Source of the DNA: CAZGKX01 sp964525945
GTDB taxonomy: Bacteria > Pseudomonadota > Gammaproteobacteria > Legionellales > Legionellaceae
Assembly (NCBI GenBank): GCA_964525945.1
Contig: CAZGKX010000015.1
Coordinates: 1-45,848 of the forward strand
Length of the DNA stretch: 45,848 bases
Direction: 5' to 3'
Shown: in pieces, positions 35,211 to 43,982 of the stretch
Position numbering within the stretch: position 1 is the first letter of the stretch
How the letters are laid out: the number at the start of each line of letters is the position of its first letter
The notes under the pieces: generated by a model
The model's input: the letters and a program-made list of their open reading frames with translations, nothing else
Databases searched by the model: none
What the model was told of the DNA's origin: nothing
Made by a program: the position numbers and the translations under genes

Positions 35211-36257
35211 TTACGTGTGTTGCAAAGAACTCATATCAACCACAAAACGGTATTTCACATCACTGTTAAGCATGCGTTCATACGCTTCGTTAAGATATTG
35301 AATAGGGATTAATTCAATGTCACACGTGATGTGATGTTTCCCGCAATAATCCAACATCTCTTGCGTTTCAGCAATGCCACCGATTAAAGACCCAGAGAGT
35401 TTTTTGCGCCCTTTGATCAGACTAAACGTCCCTATTTGCAAAGGTTCTGGCGCAATCCCCAGCATGCACAATGTTTTTTCGGGTTTTAACAACGCCATGT
35501 ACGCTTCCAGATGATGCCGCGCAGAAGTCGTATCGAGAATGAAATCAAAACGATTGCTGTGCTTTGCCATTTCATCAACATCGGTGGATAAAACCACCTC
35601 ATCGGCCCCCATGCGCAACGCATCAGCTCTTTTTTGCGGTGATGCAGTAAACACAACCACATGTGCACCAAACGCACGTGCAAATTTTACAGCCATGTGC
35701 CCCAACCCACCCAAACCCACCACACCGATCGTATCATTTTCACCAATCTGCCAATGTTTAAGGGGCGAATACGTGGTGATGCCAGCACATAACAACGGGG
35801 CCGCAGCGGCTAAATTTAGATGTTTAGGCATGTTCAGAACAAATTTTTCATGCACCACAATGTTGTCGGAATAACCACCCTTGGTGACCGTGCCGTCGGC
35901 GTCCATGCTGTTGTAAGTAAAAACCGTTGCCGGGCAATATTGTTCAAGATCATCGCTGCAAGCATCGCAATGCCCACAAGAGCCAACCATACAGCCGACG
36001 CCCACCACTTCACCTTCTTGAAAGCGAATCACTTTGGCGCCAACTTTTGCCACCACCCCCACGATCTCATGCCCAGGCACCAAAGGATAAATCGCGCCGC
36101 CCCATTCATTGCGGACCGTATGAATATCGGAATGACAAACACCGCAATAGTGAATTTTAATATGAACATCAAATTCACCGAGTGCCCTTCGCTCAAATTC
36201 ATAATATTTTAATGGTGTATTGGCATCCCAACCGGCATAACCTTTTGACTTGATCAT
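35211..36257 (-). CDS. zinc-dependent alcohol dehydrogenase, cinnamyl/YahK type
   Basis: About 348 residues. ATG 36257 is preferred: AAGGA lies 8 bases upstream, while the in-frame ATG at 36296 would add a tail with no counterpart in the family. Catalytic zinc ligands sit in CGVCHSD and GHE; the structural zinc uses CGHCDACSDDLEQYC. The NADP-binding motif is GLGGLGHMAVKFA. YahK-like enzymes reduce a broad range of aldehydes. Monocistronic. Confidence 0.92.
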   Translation of the reverse strand: MIKSKGYAGWDANTPLKYYEFERRALGEFDVHIKIHYCGVCHSDIHTVRNEWGGAIYPLVPGHEIVGVVAKVGAKVIRFQEGEVVGVGCMVGSCGHCDACSDDLEQYCPATVFTYNSMDADGTVTKGGYSDNIVVHEKFVLNMPKHLNLAAAAPLLCAGITTYSPLKHWQIGENDTIGVVGLGGLGHMAVKFARAFGAHVVVFTASPQKRADALRMGADEVVLSTDVDEMAKHSNRFDFILDTTSARHHLEAYMALLKPEKTLCMLGIAPEPLQIGTFSLIKGRKKLSGSLIGGIAETQEMLDYCGKHHITCDIELIPIQYLNEAYERMLNSDVKYRFVVDMSSLQHT

Positions 36258-36379
36258 GAGCATTGTCCTTACAACTTGTGGTTGATTGCTCATCATCAGA
36301 TGAACGGTTCAAAACTTCAAGCATTATACATAGGACTGAGCTTATTTTTTTACTTCGAAGTACTTTAGGCTTTGCATAC

Positions 36380-37216
36380 TTAAATATAATTTTTTTTGTC
36401 GCGTAATGCCTGTCCAATGCTTTGCGCTGTTATAAATGATGTATATGTTTTTGCATTGAGCCGGACAATCGGTTGCACCCCCATCAAAGCATTGGTGATA
36501 AACACCTCATCGGCATCCAAAAGAGCCGGCATGGAAATGGATTGTTCTATTATCTTAAATTCCGGTCGCAATTCATTCAGCAACATGGCTCTGACAACAC
36601 CAGGCAAAGCACCGTCGACAACTCGTGGGGTAATAATTTGTTCATTTTTCACGATAAAAACGTTGGACACTGCCCCGTCCGCCACATTGGAGGCCGTGTT
36701 CAATAAAATTGCTTCATGGTAATTTTGATCAAACGCTTGTCTTTTTGCAAGAATTTGCTCAAGGTAGCTGGTGGATTTAATTCTGCTTGTCAAAGCATGT
36801 TCATTTTTTACAACATCAACCACCAAAGCAGAGTAATCATCAATCACCTGTTGTGAATGAACATACGTTGTGATTAAAAAATTAGGCCGCGGCTTTGAAG
36901 AGGGAAAAATACCTCGCTCGCTGTTGCCATGCGTCACGGTAACGCGCGCGGCCACGATTTCGTTTTGAAGATGATTTTCTTTGAGCAAAGACTGCACCAT
37001 GGATTCCAACCGATGGCATGAAAAAGGCAACACAATATCAAGCCATGGTGCACTGATAACCAGCCGTTGCCAATGGTAATCCAATGCGGGTAAATGGCCA
37101 TTTTTCACCAGCATGGTTTCAAATAAACCATGCCCCAACAAAAACCCACGATCATTGTGCATGATGGACGGTTTGCTGTCCGAACATAGATGACCATTCA
37201 CAATGATTGAGGGCAT
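36380..37216 (-). CDS. PLP class IV aminotransferase / aminodeoxychorismate lyase-like
   Basis: A 278-residue fold-type IV PLP enzyme. GFLLGHGLFETMLVKNGH at the N-terminus, the catalytic Lys in RIKSTSYLEQ, NVADGAVSNVFIV and PGVVRAMLL fit the PabC/IlvE/D-amino-acid-transaminase superfamily. The length and FETMLV motif favour aminodeoxychorismate lyase (folate synthesis), but substrate cannot be fixed from motifs. Confidence 0.78.
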   Translation of the reverse strand: MPSIIVNGHLCSDSKPSIMHNDRGFLLGHGLFETMLVKNGHLPALDYHWQRLVISAPWLDIVLPFSCHRLESMVQSLLKENHLQNEIVAARVTVTHGNSERGIFPSSKPRPNFLITTYVHSQQVIDDYSALVVDVVKNEHALTSRIKSTSYLEQILAKRQAFDQNYHEAILLNTASNVADGAVSNVFIVKNEQIITPRVVDGALPGVVRAMLLNELRPEFKIIEQSISMPALLDADEVFITNALMGVQPIVRLNAKTYTSFITAQSIGQALRDKKNYI

Positions 37217-37256
37217 TTTTGTTCCTCGACGCCAAACGTCTTTGCAGGGTGGATAT

Positions 37257-38495
37257 TCATTGAAGAATCATATTGTGGGGGAATTTAAACGTTGGCGGAA
37301 ACTGAGGATTGCCGGCCCCCAAGTATTTTTTCATTTTTTCAAAAGTGACATTTTTTCCACATTGCAGCAAAGAGTCATCGGTATTTTTACAATAATATTC
37401 ACGAAAACTGTACAGTTTTTTTAGGGTTATCTCACCTGCATTTTTTTCGAAATAATAGGTGTGGTAATCGGTTAATTGCCATCTGTTGCCAGCGTCAGAA
37501 TAATCATAGATGCGAATGGCTGGAGCGTTGCCATGAAACGTTGAAAGCGCAGGCGATATATAAGCATTCACCTGATTTTGTCCCGCCTTATTTTGAATGA
37601 TGTGCATCTCATCATAATGGGTATGCGCCGCTAGAATACCGATAATTGTGGATTGATAATCATTGACCAATTTTAAAAAGCGAGGCTGTTCATCAGGCGA
37701 CCAAAAAGATGAATTATCCAACATATTTCGTCCCGGCAATACATGCATTGCCAATAAAACAGAATCGCCATGCCTTTGCGCGTCGTTTAATTGGGCGGCG
37801 AGCCAATCCATTTGCAACTGGCCTTCTCGCCGACTCGTGCCCACCTGCCGTGGGGTGTACATGACCGTGTTTAAGGTGATTAATCTAAATTTGGGTTGTA
37901 AATAAACAGAATAATAACCATCCTGTGTGTTTTCGTTTAAAAGACAAGGGTATATTTTATTGTTCCGTGCACATTTTTGGCCCGTTGATAAAAAATAATT
38001 TTTCCAGCCACTCGCTAACGCAATCTCACCCGGGCTTTGGGAACCGTGAACACCATTGGTGCGGTAAGGTCCATAATTATCCAAAAAAGAATCATTGTTA
38101 CCAAAAACAAAGAGCAGCGGTGTCTGAGGAAAATATTGATTGAACAACCGAAAAAAAGCCGTCTCATCGGTACGTACAGAATTTGGGTAACGGTTATGCC
38201 CCACCGAATCACCCAAAAAAAGAACAAACTTAGGGCGAGCCAACTTACCTTCACGCATATTATGACGGATAGTGGTCAATAATTTCTTAAATGTGGGCTC
38301 ATCCAAATCATCGTCTTTGGAAACAAAATTGGGGTTAAACACCATGCGGTGCTTTGATAAAGCGTTCAAATGCACATCGTTGATGACTAAAAATGACGAA
38401 GGCGACAGCGGAGAACAATAAGCATCAAAGGCCACGCCGATAAAAAAAAAGAGCCTTGCTGTAAAAAAAATGACATTGCGGACGCGACAGAGCAT
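37257..38495 (-). CDS. secreted calcineurin-like metallophosphoesterase
   Basis: A 412-residue protein with an N-terminal hydrophobic signal (VIFFTARLFFFIGVAFDAYCS). Metal-binding motifs in order: DVHLN, GDS, GNND, MHVLPG and AHTHYDE. The layout resembles acid sphingomyelinase-like phosphoesterases, which fits a secreted enzyme acting on host lipids, but nucleotidase activity is also possible. Adjacent to the aminotransferase gene without obvious functional link. Confidence 0.82.
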   Translation of the reverse strand: MLCRVRNVIFFTARLFFFIGVAFDAYCSPLSPSSFLVINDVHLNALSKHRMVFNPNFVSKDDDLDEPTFKKLLTTIRHNMREGKLARPKFVLFLGDSVGHNRYPNSVRTDETAFFRLFNQYFPQTPLLFVFGNNDSFLDNYGPYRTNGVHGSQSPGEIALASGWKNYFLSTGQKCARNNKIYPCLLNENTQDGYYSVYLQPKFRLITLNTVMYTPRQVGTSRREGQLQMDWLAAQLNDAQRHGDSVLLAMHVLPGRNMLDNSSFWSPDEQPRFLKLVNDYQSTIIGILAAHTHYDEMHIIQNKAGQNQVNAYISPALSTFHGNAPAIRIYDYSDAGNRWQLTDYHTYYFEKNAGEITLKKLYSFREYYCKNTDDSLLQCGKNVTFEKMKKYLGAGNPQFPPTFKFPHNMILQ

Positions 38496-38606
38496 TGAAT
38501 ACCCATGAACGAGGAATATTTACCCATTCAATCGTAATTTGAGCCAGAGTGCAAGCGTCCATCAAACCAAGGTAAACGCATCTAAATAAACATTATACTC
38601 TCACTA

Positions 38607-38697
38607 TACCTACGCTCCGCGCTTTATGCGTGGAATCTAGTTTCAATCTTGAATGACGATCGTATGGATACCGTGCATAAAGCACGGTACGTAGGTA
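38607..38697. repeat. REP/BIME-like inverted repeat
   Basis: Two 27-base arms (38607-38633 and 38671-38697) are inverted copies with 22 of 27 matches. Each arm contains its own hairpin: right arm CCGTGC-ATAAA-GCACGG is perfect, left arm CCGCGC-TTTAT-GCGTGG nearly so. CTAC/GTAG tetranucleotides lie at the feet, as in REP elements mobilised by RAYT transposases. It lies in the 239-base gap between two minus-strand genes. Confidence 0.5.
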
Positions 38698-38734
38698 AAA
38701 GGATCCTTTTAATGCGCAAATTGAGATGATTTTA

Positions 38735-39769
38735 TTAAAACGAACGAGGAGCGTTTTCATTCGCCTGAGGCTCTTCTTGCTGCGTCGCCATAGCTGGCTC
38801 AGAGGCAGAAGGTGACAGTTTTTTGCCCACATTGGCGCTTGTTTTTAAAGCTTGGGTATTGTCGCTGGTCACCATGCCAGCAGCCTGAGTCGGAGTCTGC
38901 CCACAAGCCGCATTCGCTTTGGCAATTAAATCTTGATGGGATTTTATAGTTGATTGTGTTTCATCCAGTCGAACTTGGTAGGCTCTATTTTCTGAACTTC
39001 GCTCTCCTATCTTCTCTTCATTGTCATTATATTGAGCGATTAATTCGTCAATTTCCTTCATTTCTGCCCGGATACTGCTTTCTCGAAAAGAGCCTTGCCA
39101 GGAGATTAAGCGCCCACCTAATTTTTCATGCCTCGCTGATAATTCGGTTATATTTTTACCGTGTTTATTTGGAAATAACCGTTGATTTTTTTTCTCTAGC
39201 ATCGAAATTATTTTATTATTTTCAGCAATTTTATGTTCATAGCTATTGCATCGTTGATTGAGTCCTTCCACCTTTTGAGCAAGCCGCTGAGCTTCCGCGT
39301 TGATTTTAGGCAAACTGGTTTTCACAGTTGCAATATCTGCATTCACTTCTTTTAATATGTTTTCTGCATGATCCAATTCATATTTTCTCTCCTTTACCGA
39401 CTCGTACGATTTCTCAGCAGCCCTGTATTCAGGCATTAATTGGCTCCGTTGTTTTTGTTTTTCGGCAATGTAACCATCCCATTTGTAATTCGAATAACCA
39501 TGGTGTTTTCGGTATATTTCATTTTGCCTTTTAGCATAAGCTATCTTTTCTTCTAAAGATTGGATAGATCCAGCCACATCTTGATATCTACTCCGACGGC
39601 TATCATACGATGGGTTTAATCCATAAAAATTAGATTTTGCTCTGTTAAAGTTAGCTTCTGCATCTTTATGTTGCTGGGCAGGATTTGAGGATAATCTCCC
39701 TTGACTGGCGTTGTATGAGTCTAACAACCCCTTTAAATTTTTTTCATCGGGGCTGAGTTTATCCACCAT
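38735..39769 (-). CDS. coiled-coil protein, unrecognised
   Basis: About 344 residues from ATG 39769 (AAGAG 8 bases upstream). A TTG at 39832 extends the frame by 21 codons but has no ribosome site, and promoter-like AT-rich sequence lies inside that extension. Most of the chain is charged heptad sequence forming long coiled coils (LDHAENILKEVNADIATVK). The C-terminal 60 residues are Ala/Thr/Gln/Pro-rich and probably disordered. No signal peptide. Such coiled-coil proteins are common among intracellular-pathogen effectors; the function is unknown. Confidence 0.65.
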   Translation of the reverse strand: MVDKLSPDEKNLKGLLDSYNASQGRLSSNPAQQHKDAEANFNRAKSNFYGLNPSYDSRRSRYQDVAGSIQSLEEKIAYAKRQNEIYRKHHGYSNYKWDGYIAEKQKQRSQLMPEYRAAEKSYESVKERKYELDHAENILKEVNADIATVKTSLPKINAEAQRLAQKVEGLNQRCNSYEHKIAENNKIISMLEKKNQRLFPNKHGKNITELSARHEKLGGRLISWQGSFRESSIRAEMKEIDELIAQYNDNEEKIGERSSENRAYQVRLDETQSTIKSHQDLIAKANAACGQTPTQAAGMVTSDNTQALKTSANVGKKLSPSASEPAMATQQEEPQANENAPRSF

Positions 39770-39872
39770 GTCAATTGCTCTTAATGGGTATAATATACTG
39801 TCAATATAGGTTAAATATGGAACAATTTCCAATGACTGTCGACTATTTCATTGCTCTATCAGCATAGAGCTC

Positions 39873-40673
39873 CTAGTTAGCTGCTGCCTTGGGAAGCTTC
39901 TTTGGCCAAAGCGCGATGAGCAACTTGAGTTCTTCGTCGGCAATCAACTTAACCGCATTGTAATTGGGATGGCCATCCTTGAACCAGTCGGGTGTTTTGG
40001 CCATTTCTTTATCCACAATATCATCCACGATCCGCCGGCCAAATTTTTCGAGGCTGAGCGACTGGTTGCGAATGCACAAATCTTTTTTGCCAACTCCTGC
40101 TTCGCGTTTCAGCCTTTTAAATACTTCAACAAAAGGATAATCCCGAGTCTTCGCAACTTGCCGGGCCACCTCCCACACATCGTTTAACTCGTTGTTGAAT
40201 GAATCAGGATACCAGGGCTCATACATGTTGCTCTCAAGAATAATTTTGACACCCGGGAAGTCGGTTGCAATCCGATCGCAAAGTTCTTCGAGATCCTTTT
40301 GATAGTCTGACAGAGTGCGGTGGTTCATATCGTTACTGCCGTAACGGATGAAAGCGATATCGATGCCGGTTAAAGCGCCGGTTAAAGCATTTTTCCAATG
40401 CTCGTAACGCCCAGTGTCAAGAAACACACGGATAGAATCACCGCTCAAACCAAGATTGTAGTTGGTGATCTTCGAGGTCTTGTAGGCCGCTTTGAGGCGA
40501 ACATTGAGGATTGCATCAACCATCTGCTCGGGCGGCAGGTAATCTGTCATGCATGTGCTGTCACCAAAATGAGCAATGATCACATGGTCGTGATTCACTG
40601 TTCCAGTGCGATTTCCCGCGGCGTAATTGCAAGATAGGAAAAGCAAGCAAAATAGAATTATAAATTTTCTCAT
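39873..40673 (-). CDS. SGNH/GDSL-family hydrolase, exported
   Basis: About 266 residues from MRKFIILFCLLFLSCN (ATG 40673; another ATG three codons upstream). SGNH blocks: FGDST with nucleophile Ser, NLGLSGDS for the Gly block, RYGSNDMN for the Asn block and KDGHPNYNA with the Asp-His pair. The signal ends in a Cys, but the lipobox (FLSC) is imperfect. Likely an exported esterase or carbohydrate deacetylase. Two sampled lines of this gene are about 48-53% GC versus about 35% in a sampled line of the following ABC gene, though other neighbours vary. Confidence 0.82.
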   Translation of the reverse strand: MRKFIILFCLLFLSCNYAAGNRTGTVNHDHVIIAHFGDSTCMTDYLPPEQMVDAILNVRLKAAYKTSKITNYNLGLSGDSIRVFLDTGRYEHWKNALTGALTGIDIAFIRYGSNDMNHRTLSDYQKDLEELCDRIATDFPGVKIILESNMYEPWYPDSFNNELNDVWEVARQVAKTRDYPFVEVFKRLKREAGVGKKDLCIRNQSLSLEKFGRRIVDDIVDKEMAKTPDWFKDGHPNYNAVKLIADEELKLLIALWPKKLPKAAAN

Positions 40674-40792
40674 AAGATTCATCCCTTAAAATTAAATCCT
40701 GGAGGCTACTAGGCAAAGAATGCAGCCAATGAAAATTACAGCACTGGCTGCAAAAAACGCAACAATAAAATAACTTTATCGGGTACTGATTC

Positions 40793-42574
40793 ATGGTAGC
40801 ATGTGTGATATTTTCAGACTATGTTAAACTCATGCAACGTCAACTTGTTTTGCTTGCAATATTAAAGCAACTTTTATTGTCATTGTTTAATTTCAATGGC
40901 ATTTTGACGCTATGCTCATTTACGCTCATCACATTAAAAAGCCTGAGTGCAGGGCTGACTTTTTTAATGATTATTCCATTGCTGGAGCTTGTTGGGCTAT
41001 CTGTTCTAGGCAATCATCCATCCACGCATGCACGGTTTCATGATTTGTTTAATTTCTTTCACATTCCTGAAACCTTGGTTGGCGTGTTGAGTCTTTTTAC
41101 GATCATGTTGTGCAGCTCAGCAGGCATTGCTTACCTTGAGCAGCATGCCAGCACCCGCCTTCAACAACGCTACAATCAATTTTTGCGCACCCATCTTCAG
41201 CGTTCACTGCTATGTTCCAGTTGGTCATTTTTACGTTCGCAAAAAAAATCGGATTTGGTGCATTTGGTGATCACTGAAACGCACCAACTTGCCCTATGCA
41301 ATCATCAACTGCTGATCCTCATCAACCAACTGTTTTTAATCGGCGTAAACACCACCATTGCATTTTTCTTGTCATGGTCAATGACGCTGTTTGCGGTAGG
41401 TTCAGCAACTTTTTTATTTGCATTGATGTTTCCCCTGCATCGCAATACAGTCAATGCGGGTGAAAAACACCTCCAGATCAATCAAGAATTGCATCAGGTC
41501 ATTAGCCAACAACTTTATGGTATCAAATCCATTAAAGGCTCGGGATTTGAGCCACTGTCCGTTGCGGCATTTGAAAAAACTGGACAAACACTTGAAAAAC
41601 TAAGCACCCAATTGCACATGGGCGTTGCCCGTAATCGTTTGTTCAATACCACAGGTTCCGCCATCGCTTTTAGTTTATTGTTGTATGTGGCGCTTGAAAT
41701 ATTCGGCATACCCATTCAACAACTGACGCTACTGTTGATTATTTATGCGCGCATATTGCCACTGGTTTCCAATGCTCAACAAATATACCAGCGGGTTTTG
41801 CACCAAGTACCAGCGTATCAACACATTACCGAATTACTGAAAAAAACGGCTCAGCACCAAGAATCAATTGACACGTCGATAAGGATTCCTTTTGAGCAGG
41901 AAATCAGAGGGCACAAAGTTTCCTTCAATTATCCTCATTCCAACAAAAAAATTATTCAGGGTATGAATTTTCAATTGAAAAAGAACACCTCAACATTGGT
42001 GTTAGGACCATCAGGGGTCGGCAAAACAACATTGGTCGATTTAATTTGCGGTTTAGCAGAGCCCACAGCAGGTGAGATCTATATTGACAAGCAGTTGCTT
42101 ACACCAACAAACGCGCATGCCTGGCGTAAACAAATCGCCTATATTACCCAAGATATCTTTTTGTTTAACGCGACAATTCGAGAAAATCTACTTTGGTTTA
42201 GCACGGAAACTGCAGAGGCAGAGCTTTATTACGCCCTGGAATTGGCTTCAGCAGACTTTGTTTATCACCTTCCTGCCGGATTGGACACACAACTTGGCGA
42301 TAACGGTGTTACATTATCCGGAGGAGAACGTCAACGCTTAGCGCTTGCCAGAGCCATTTTGCAGAAACCCCAGTTGTTAATTCTTGATGAAAGCACCAAT
42401 TCACTGGATGGTGAGCGCGCACAGCATATTCAACATACTCTTGCCCTCTTGAAAGGAATGATGACCATCGTGATGATTTCTCACCAACCTGTAAATATGG
42501 CCATGATCGATCAAGTGATACGATTAGAAAGTGAGCCAGTGCTTGAACCACGTGATTTATTTACAGTGCATTAA
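40793..42574 (+). CDS. ABC exporter, fused membrane and ATPase domains
   Basis: Up to 593 residues; ATG 40832 (MQRQLVLLAILKQ) is an alternative start. About six membrane helices in residues 15-330, then an ATPase with Walker A GPSGVGKTT, signature LSGGERQRLALARA, Walker B LLILDES and H-loop SHQ. This is the type I exporter layout of MsbA, bacteriocin and lasso-peptide (McjD) exporters. No peptidase C39 domain. No partner genes adjacent. Substrate unknown; lipid or peptide export is possible. Confidence 0.85.
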   Translation: MVACVIFSDYVKLMQRQLVLLAILKQLLLSLFNFNGILTLCSFTLITLKSLSAGLTFLMIIPLLELVGLSVLGNHPSTHARFHDLFNFFHIPETLVGVLSLFTIMLCSSAGIAYLEQHASTRLQQRYNQFLRTHLQRSLLCSSWSFLRSQKKSDLVHLVITETHQLALCNHQLLILINQLFLIGVNTTIAFFLSWSMTLFAVGSATFLFALMFPLHRNTVNAGEKHLQINQELHQVISQQLYGIKSIKGSGFEPLSVAAFEKTGQTLEKLSTQLHMGVARNRLFNTTGSAIAFSLLLYVALEIFGIPIQQLTLLLIIYARILPLVSNAQQIYQRVLHQVPAYQHITELLKKTAQHQESIDTSIRIPFEQEIRGHKVSFNYPHSNKKIIQGMNFQLKKNTSTLVLGPSGVGKTTLVDLICGLAEPTAGEIYIDKQLLTPTNAHAWRKQIAYITQDIFLFNATIRENLLWFSTETAEAELYYALELASADFVYHLPAGLDTQLGDNGVTLSGGERQRLALARAILQKPQLLILDESTNSLDGERAQHIQHTLALLKGMMTIVMISHQPVNMAMIDQVIRLESEPVLEPRDLFTVH

Positions 42575-42722
42575 TGCTAATAGCGCGTTTTTTTGAGGTG
42601 TAACGCCGTAATTTTTACTGATAAAGCGTCCAAAACATGATTATCCCAATTTGTCTTTGTTTGTTTGGTTGAATTTGATACATTTATCGTTCGTGAGGTG
42701 GTAAATAAGGGATAAAAAATCA

Positions 42723-43589
42723 ATGCTTATTATATTCGGAGGCTTGCCGGGTGTCGGCAAAACAACCGTAGCAAAAGCCCTAGCCAAAGACTTGAAAGCT
42801 TTGTATTTGCGCATTGATACGGTGGAACAAGTATTAAAGAGAGAGGCGCAACTAGAAGGTCCTGAAGGATATATGGTTTGTTGGGCACAAGCCTTGGAAA
42901 ATTTAAAACTGGGTATGACGGTCGTTGCGGATTCGGTGAACGCAATACAAATCACGCGAGAAGCATGGCGGAATGTAGCTAAAGAGGCTGACGTGGCTTT
43001 CCTTGAAGTTGAATTGATCTGCTCAGATTTGAGAGAACATCAACGAAGAGTTGAAACCAGAAACCCTGATATTATTGGACATCAATTACCTAAATGGCAA
43101 GATGTCAAAGCGCGAGATTATGAACCCTGGTCTCCACATTTAGTCGTTGATACCGCCAAACAATCTGTTGATGTTATTGTTGAAGACCTACTTAAGCACC
43201 TTAAACCTGATACATTATCAAAAGCCAGCAAGGAACATATTATTGCCCAGGAAAAACGCTTGCTTGATCGAAAAGAACCTGGACCCACCTTAAGCATGCT
43301 TATTGACGAAGAATTTATTGAAATTGTTAACAGCACGACTCATTGCTACAAAGCTGATGCAGTGCAATGGCTTATGATGGAAGATCCATCCATATATTCT
43401 GGCACAGATTTTTTAACAAAAGTACTTGCAAATCATCTGGTGCTACTCACCTACACAAGCCACAAAAAAAACGCTCCTGGTGCGCCTGTAAAAAAAGCGT
43501 TACGCAGTTCCCTATGGCGCAAGCGAAACAATAGGTGGCAGATGGTTTTTCATCAAAGTACCCCGATGAGTAAATCAAACGAGGATTAA
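42723..43589 (+). CDS. P-loop kinase fused to a DUF4440/SnoaL-like domain
   Basis: A 288-residue protein. Residues 1 to about 160 form an AAA/chloramphenicol-phosphotransferase-type kinase: Walker A GGLPGVGKTT at the very N-terminus, a LID-like HQRRVETR segment and a C-terminal strand LVVDT. Residues about 172-288 resemble DUF4440/NTF2-like domains: LIDEEFIEI..., HLVLLTYTSHKK, RSSLWRKRNNRWQMVFHQSTP. The order is kinase then NTF2-like fold. Small-molecule phosphorylation coupled to ligand binding is a guess; no partner genes nearby. Confidence 0.72.
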   Translation: MLIIFGGLPGVGKTTVAKALAKDLKALYLRIDTVEQVLKREAQLEGPEGYMVCWAQALENLKLGMTVVADSVNAIQITREAWRNVAKEADVAFLEVELICSDLREHQRRVETRNPDIIGHQLPKWQDVKARDYEPWSPHLVVDTAKQSVDVIVEDLLKHLKPDTLSKASKEHIIAQEKRLLDRKEPGPTLSMLIDEEFIEIVNSTTHCYKADAVQWLMMEDPSIYSGTDFLTKVLANHLVLLTYTSHKKNAPGAPVKKALRSSLWRKRNNRWQMVFHQSTPMSKSNED

Positions 43590-43640
43590 ACATGTTACCG
43601 AAAATGTTTCTTTCGTCATGTAGCTCTAGCCGTCCATAAA

Positions 43641-43817
43641 ATGGATGAGTGCGAGGACACAATACCTAAAATTTCATTTGTTAAGCAACGCTCAGACAAA
43701 ACCTTGAAAAAAATGGCAGCTGGCTTGAAAGAGCATGAACTCAGTGAAAGCATTCACGTTGATTTTGAGCTTTATAACGAACAAGAGCCTCCGAAGAAGT
43801 TTTGCGTCCTCGGGTAA
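43641..43817 (+). CDS. possible small protein or decayed gene, 58 residues
   Basis: ATG 43641 to TAA 43817 encodes 58 charged residues ending in CVLG. The frame is open back to the stop of the kinase gene, and no ribosome site precedes the ATG. It could be a remnant of a longer gene or a small ORF. A second frame from 43735 overlaps it. Apart from this, the 393-base stretch 43590-43982 holds nothing I can assign. Confidence 0.3.
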   Translation: MDECEDTIPKISFVKQRSDKTLKKMAAGLKEHELSESIHVDFELYNEQEPPKKFCVLG

Positions 43818-43982
43818 GTGGTACTGTAATTTATCCAATTGTCTTTATTTTTACATTTCTGTTTTCAAGACCTATACTTTTGCTAAAGAGTTTACGTTAA
43901 TGCTCACTGCAAAGACCAACTAATATAATAGATGGACCTGACCTCGACAACTCTTCTTTAAAGGGCCCAAGTAAGGATACGC

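Noticed and set aside
37257..40682. Minus-strand run considered as one secretion operon
   Set aside because: Gaps, a REP-like element and promoter-like sequence separate the genes; products share no evident pathway.
40722..40751. GCAGCCA/TGGCTGC inverted repeat between SGNH hydrolase and ABC exporter
   Set aside because: Seven-base arms with a 16-base loop can occur by chance; no further support as operator or terminator.
43735..43923. 62-residue plus-strand frame
   Set aside because: No ribosome site, overlaps another small frame, no recognisable features.
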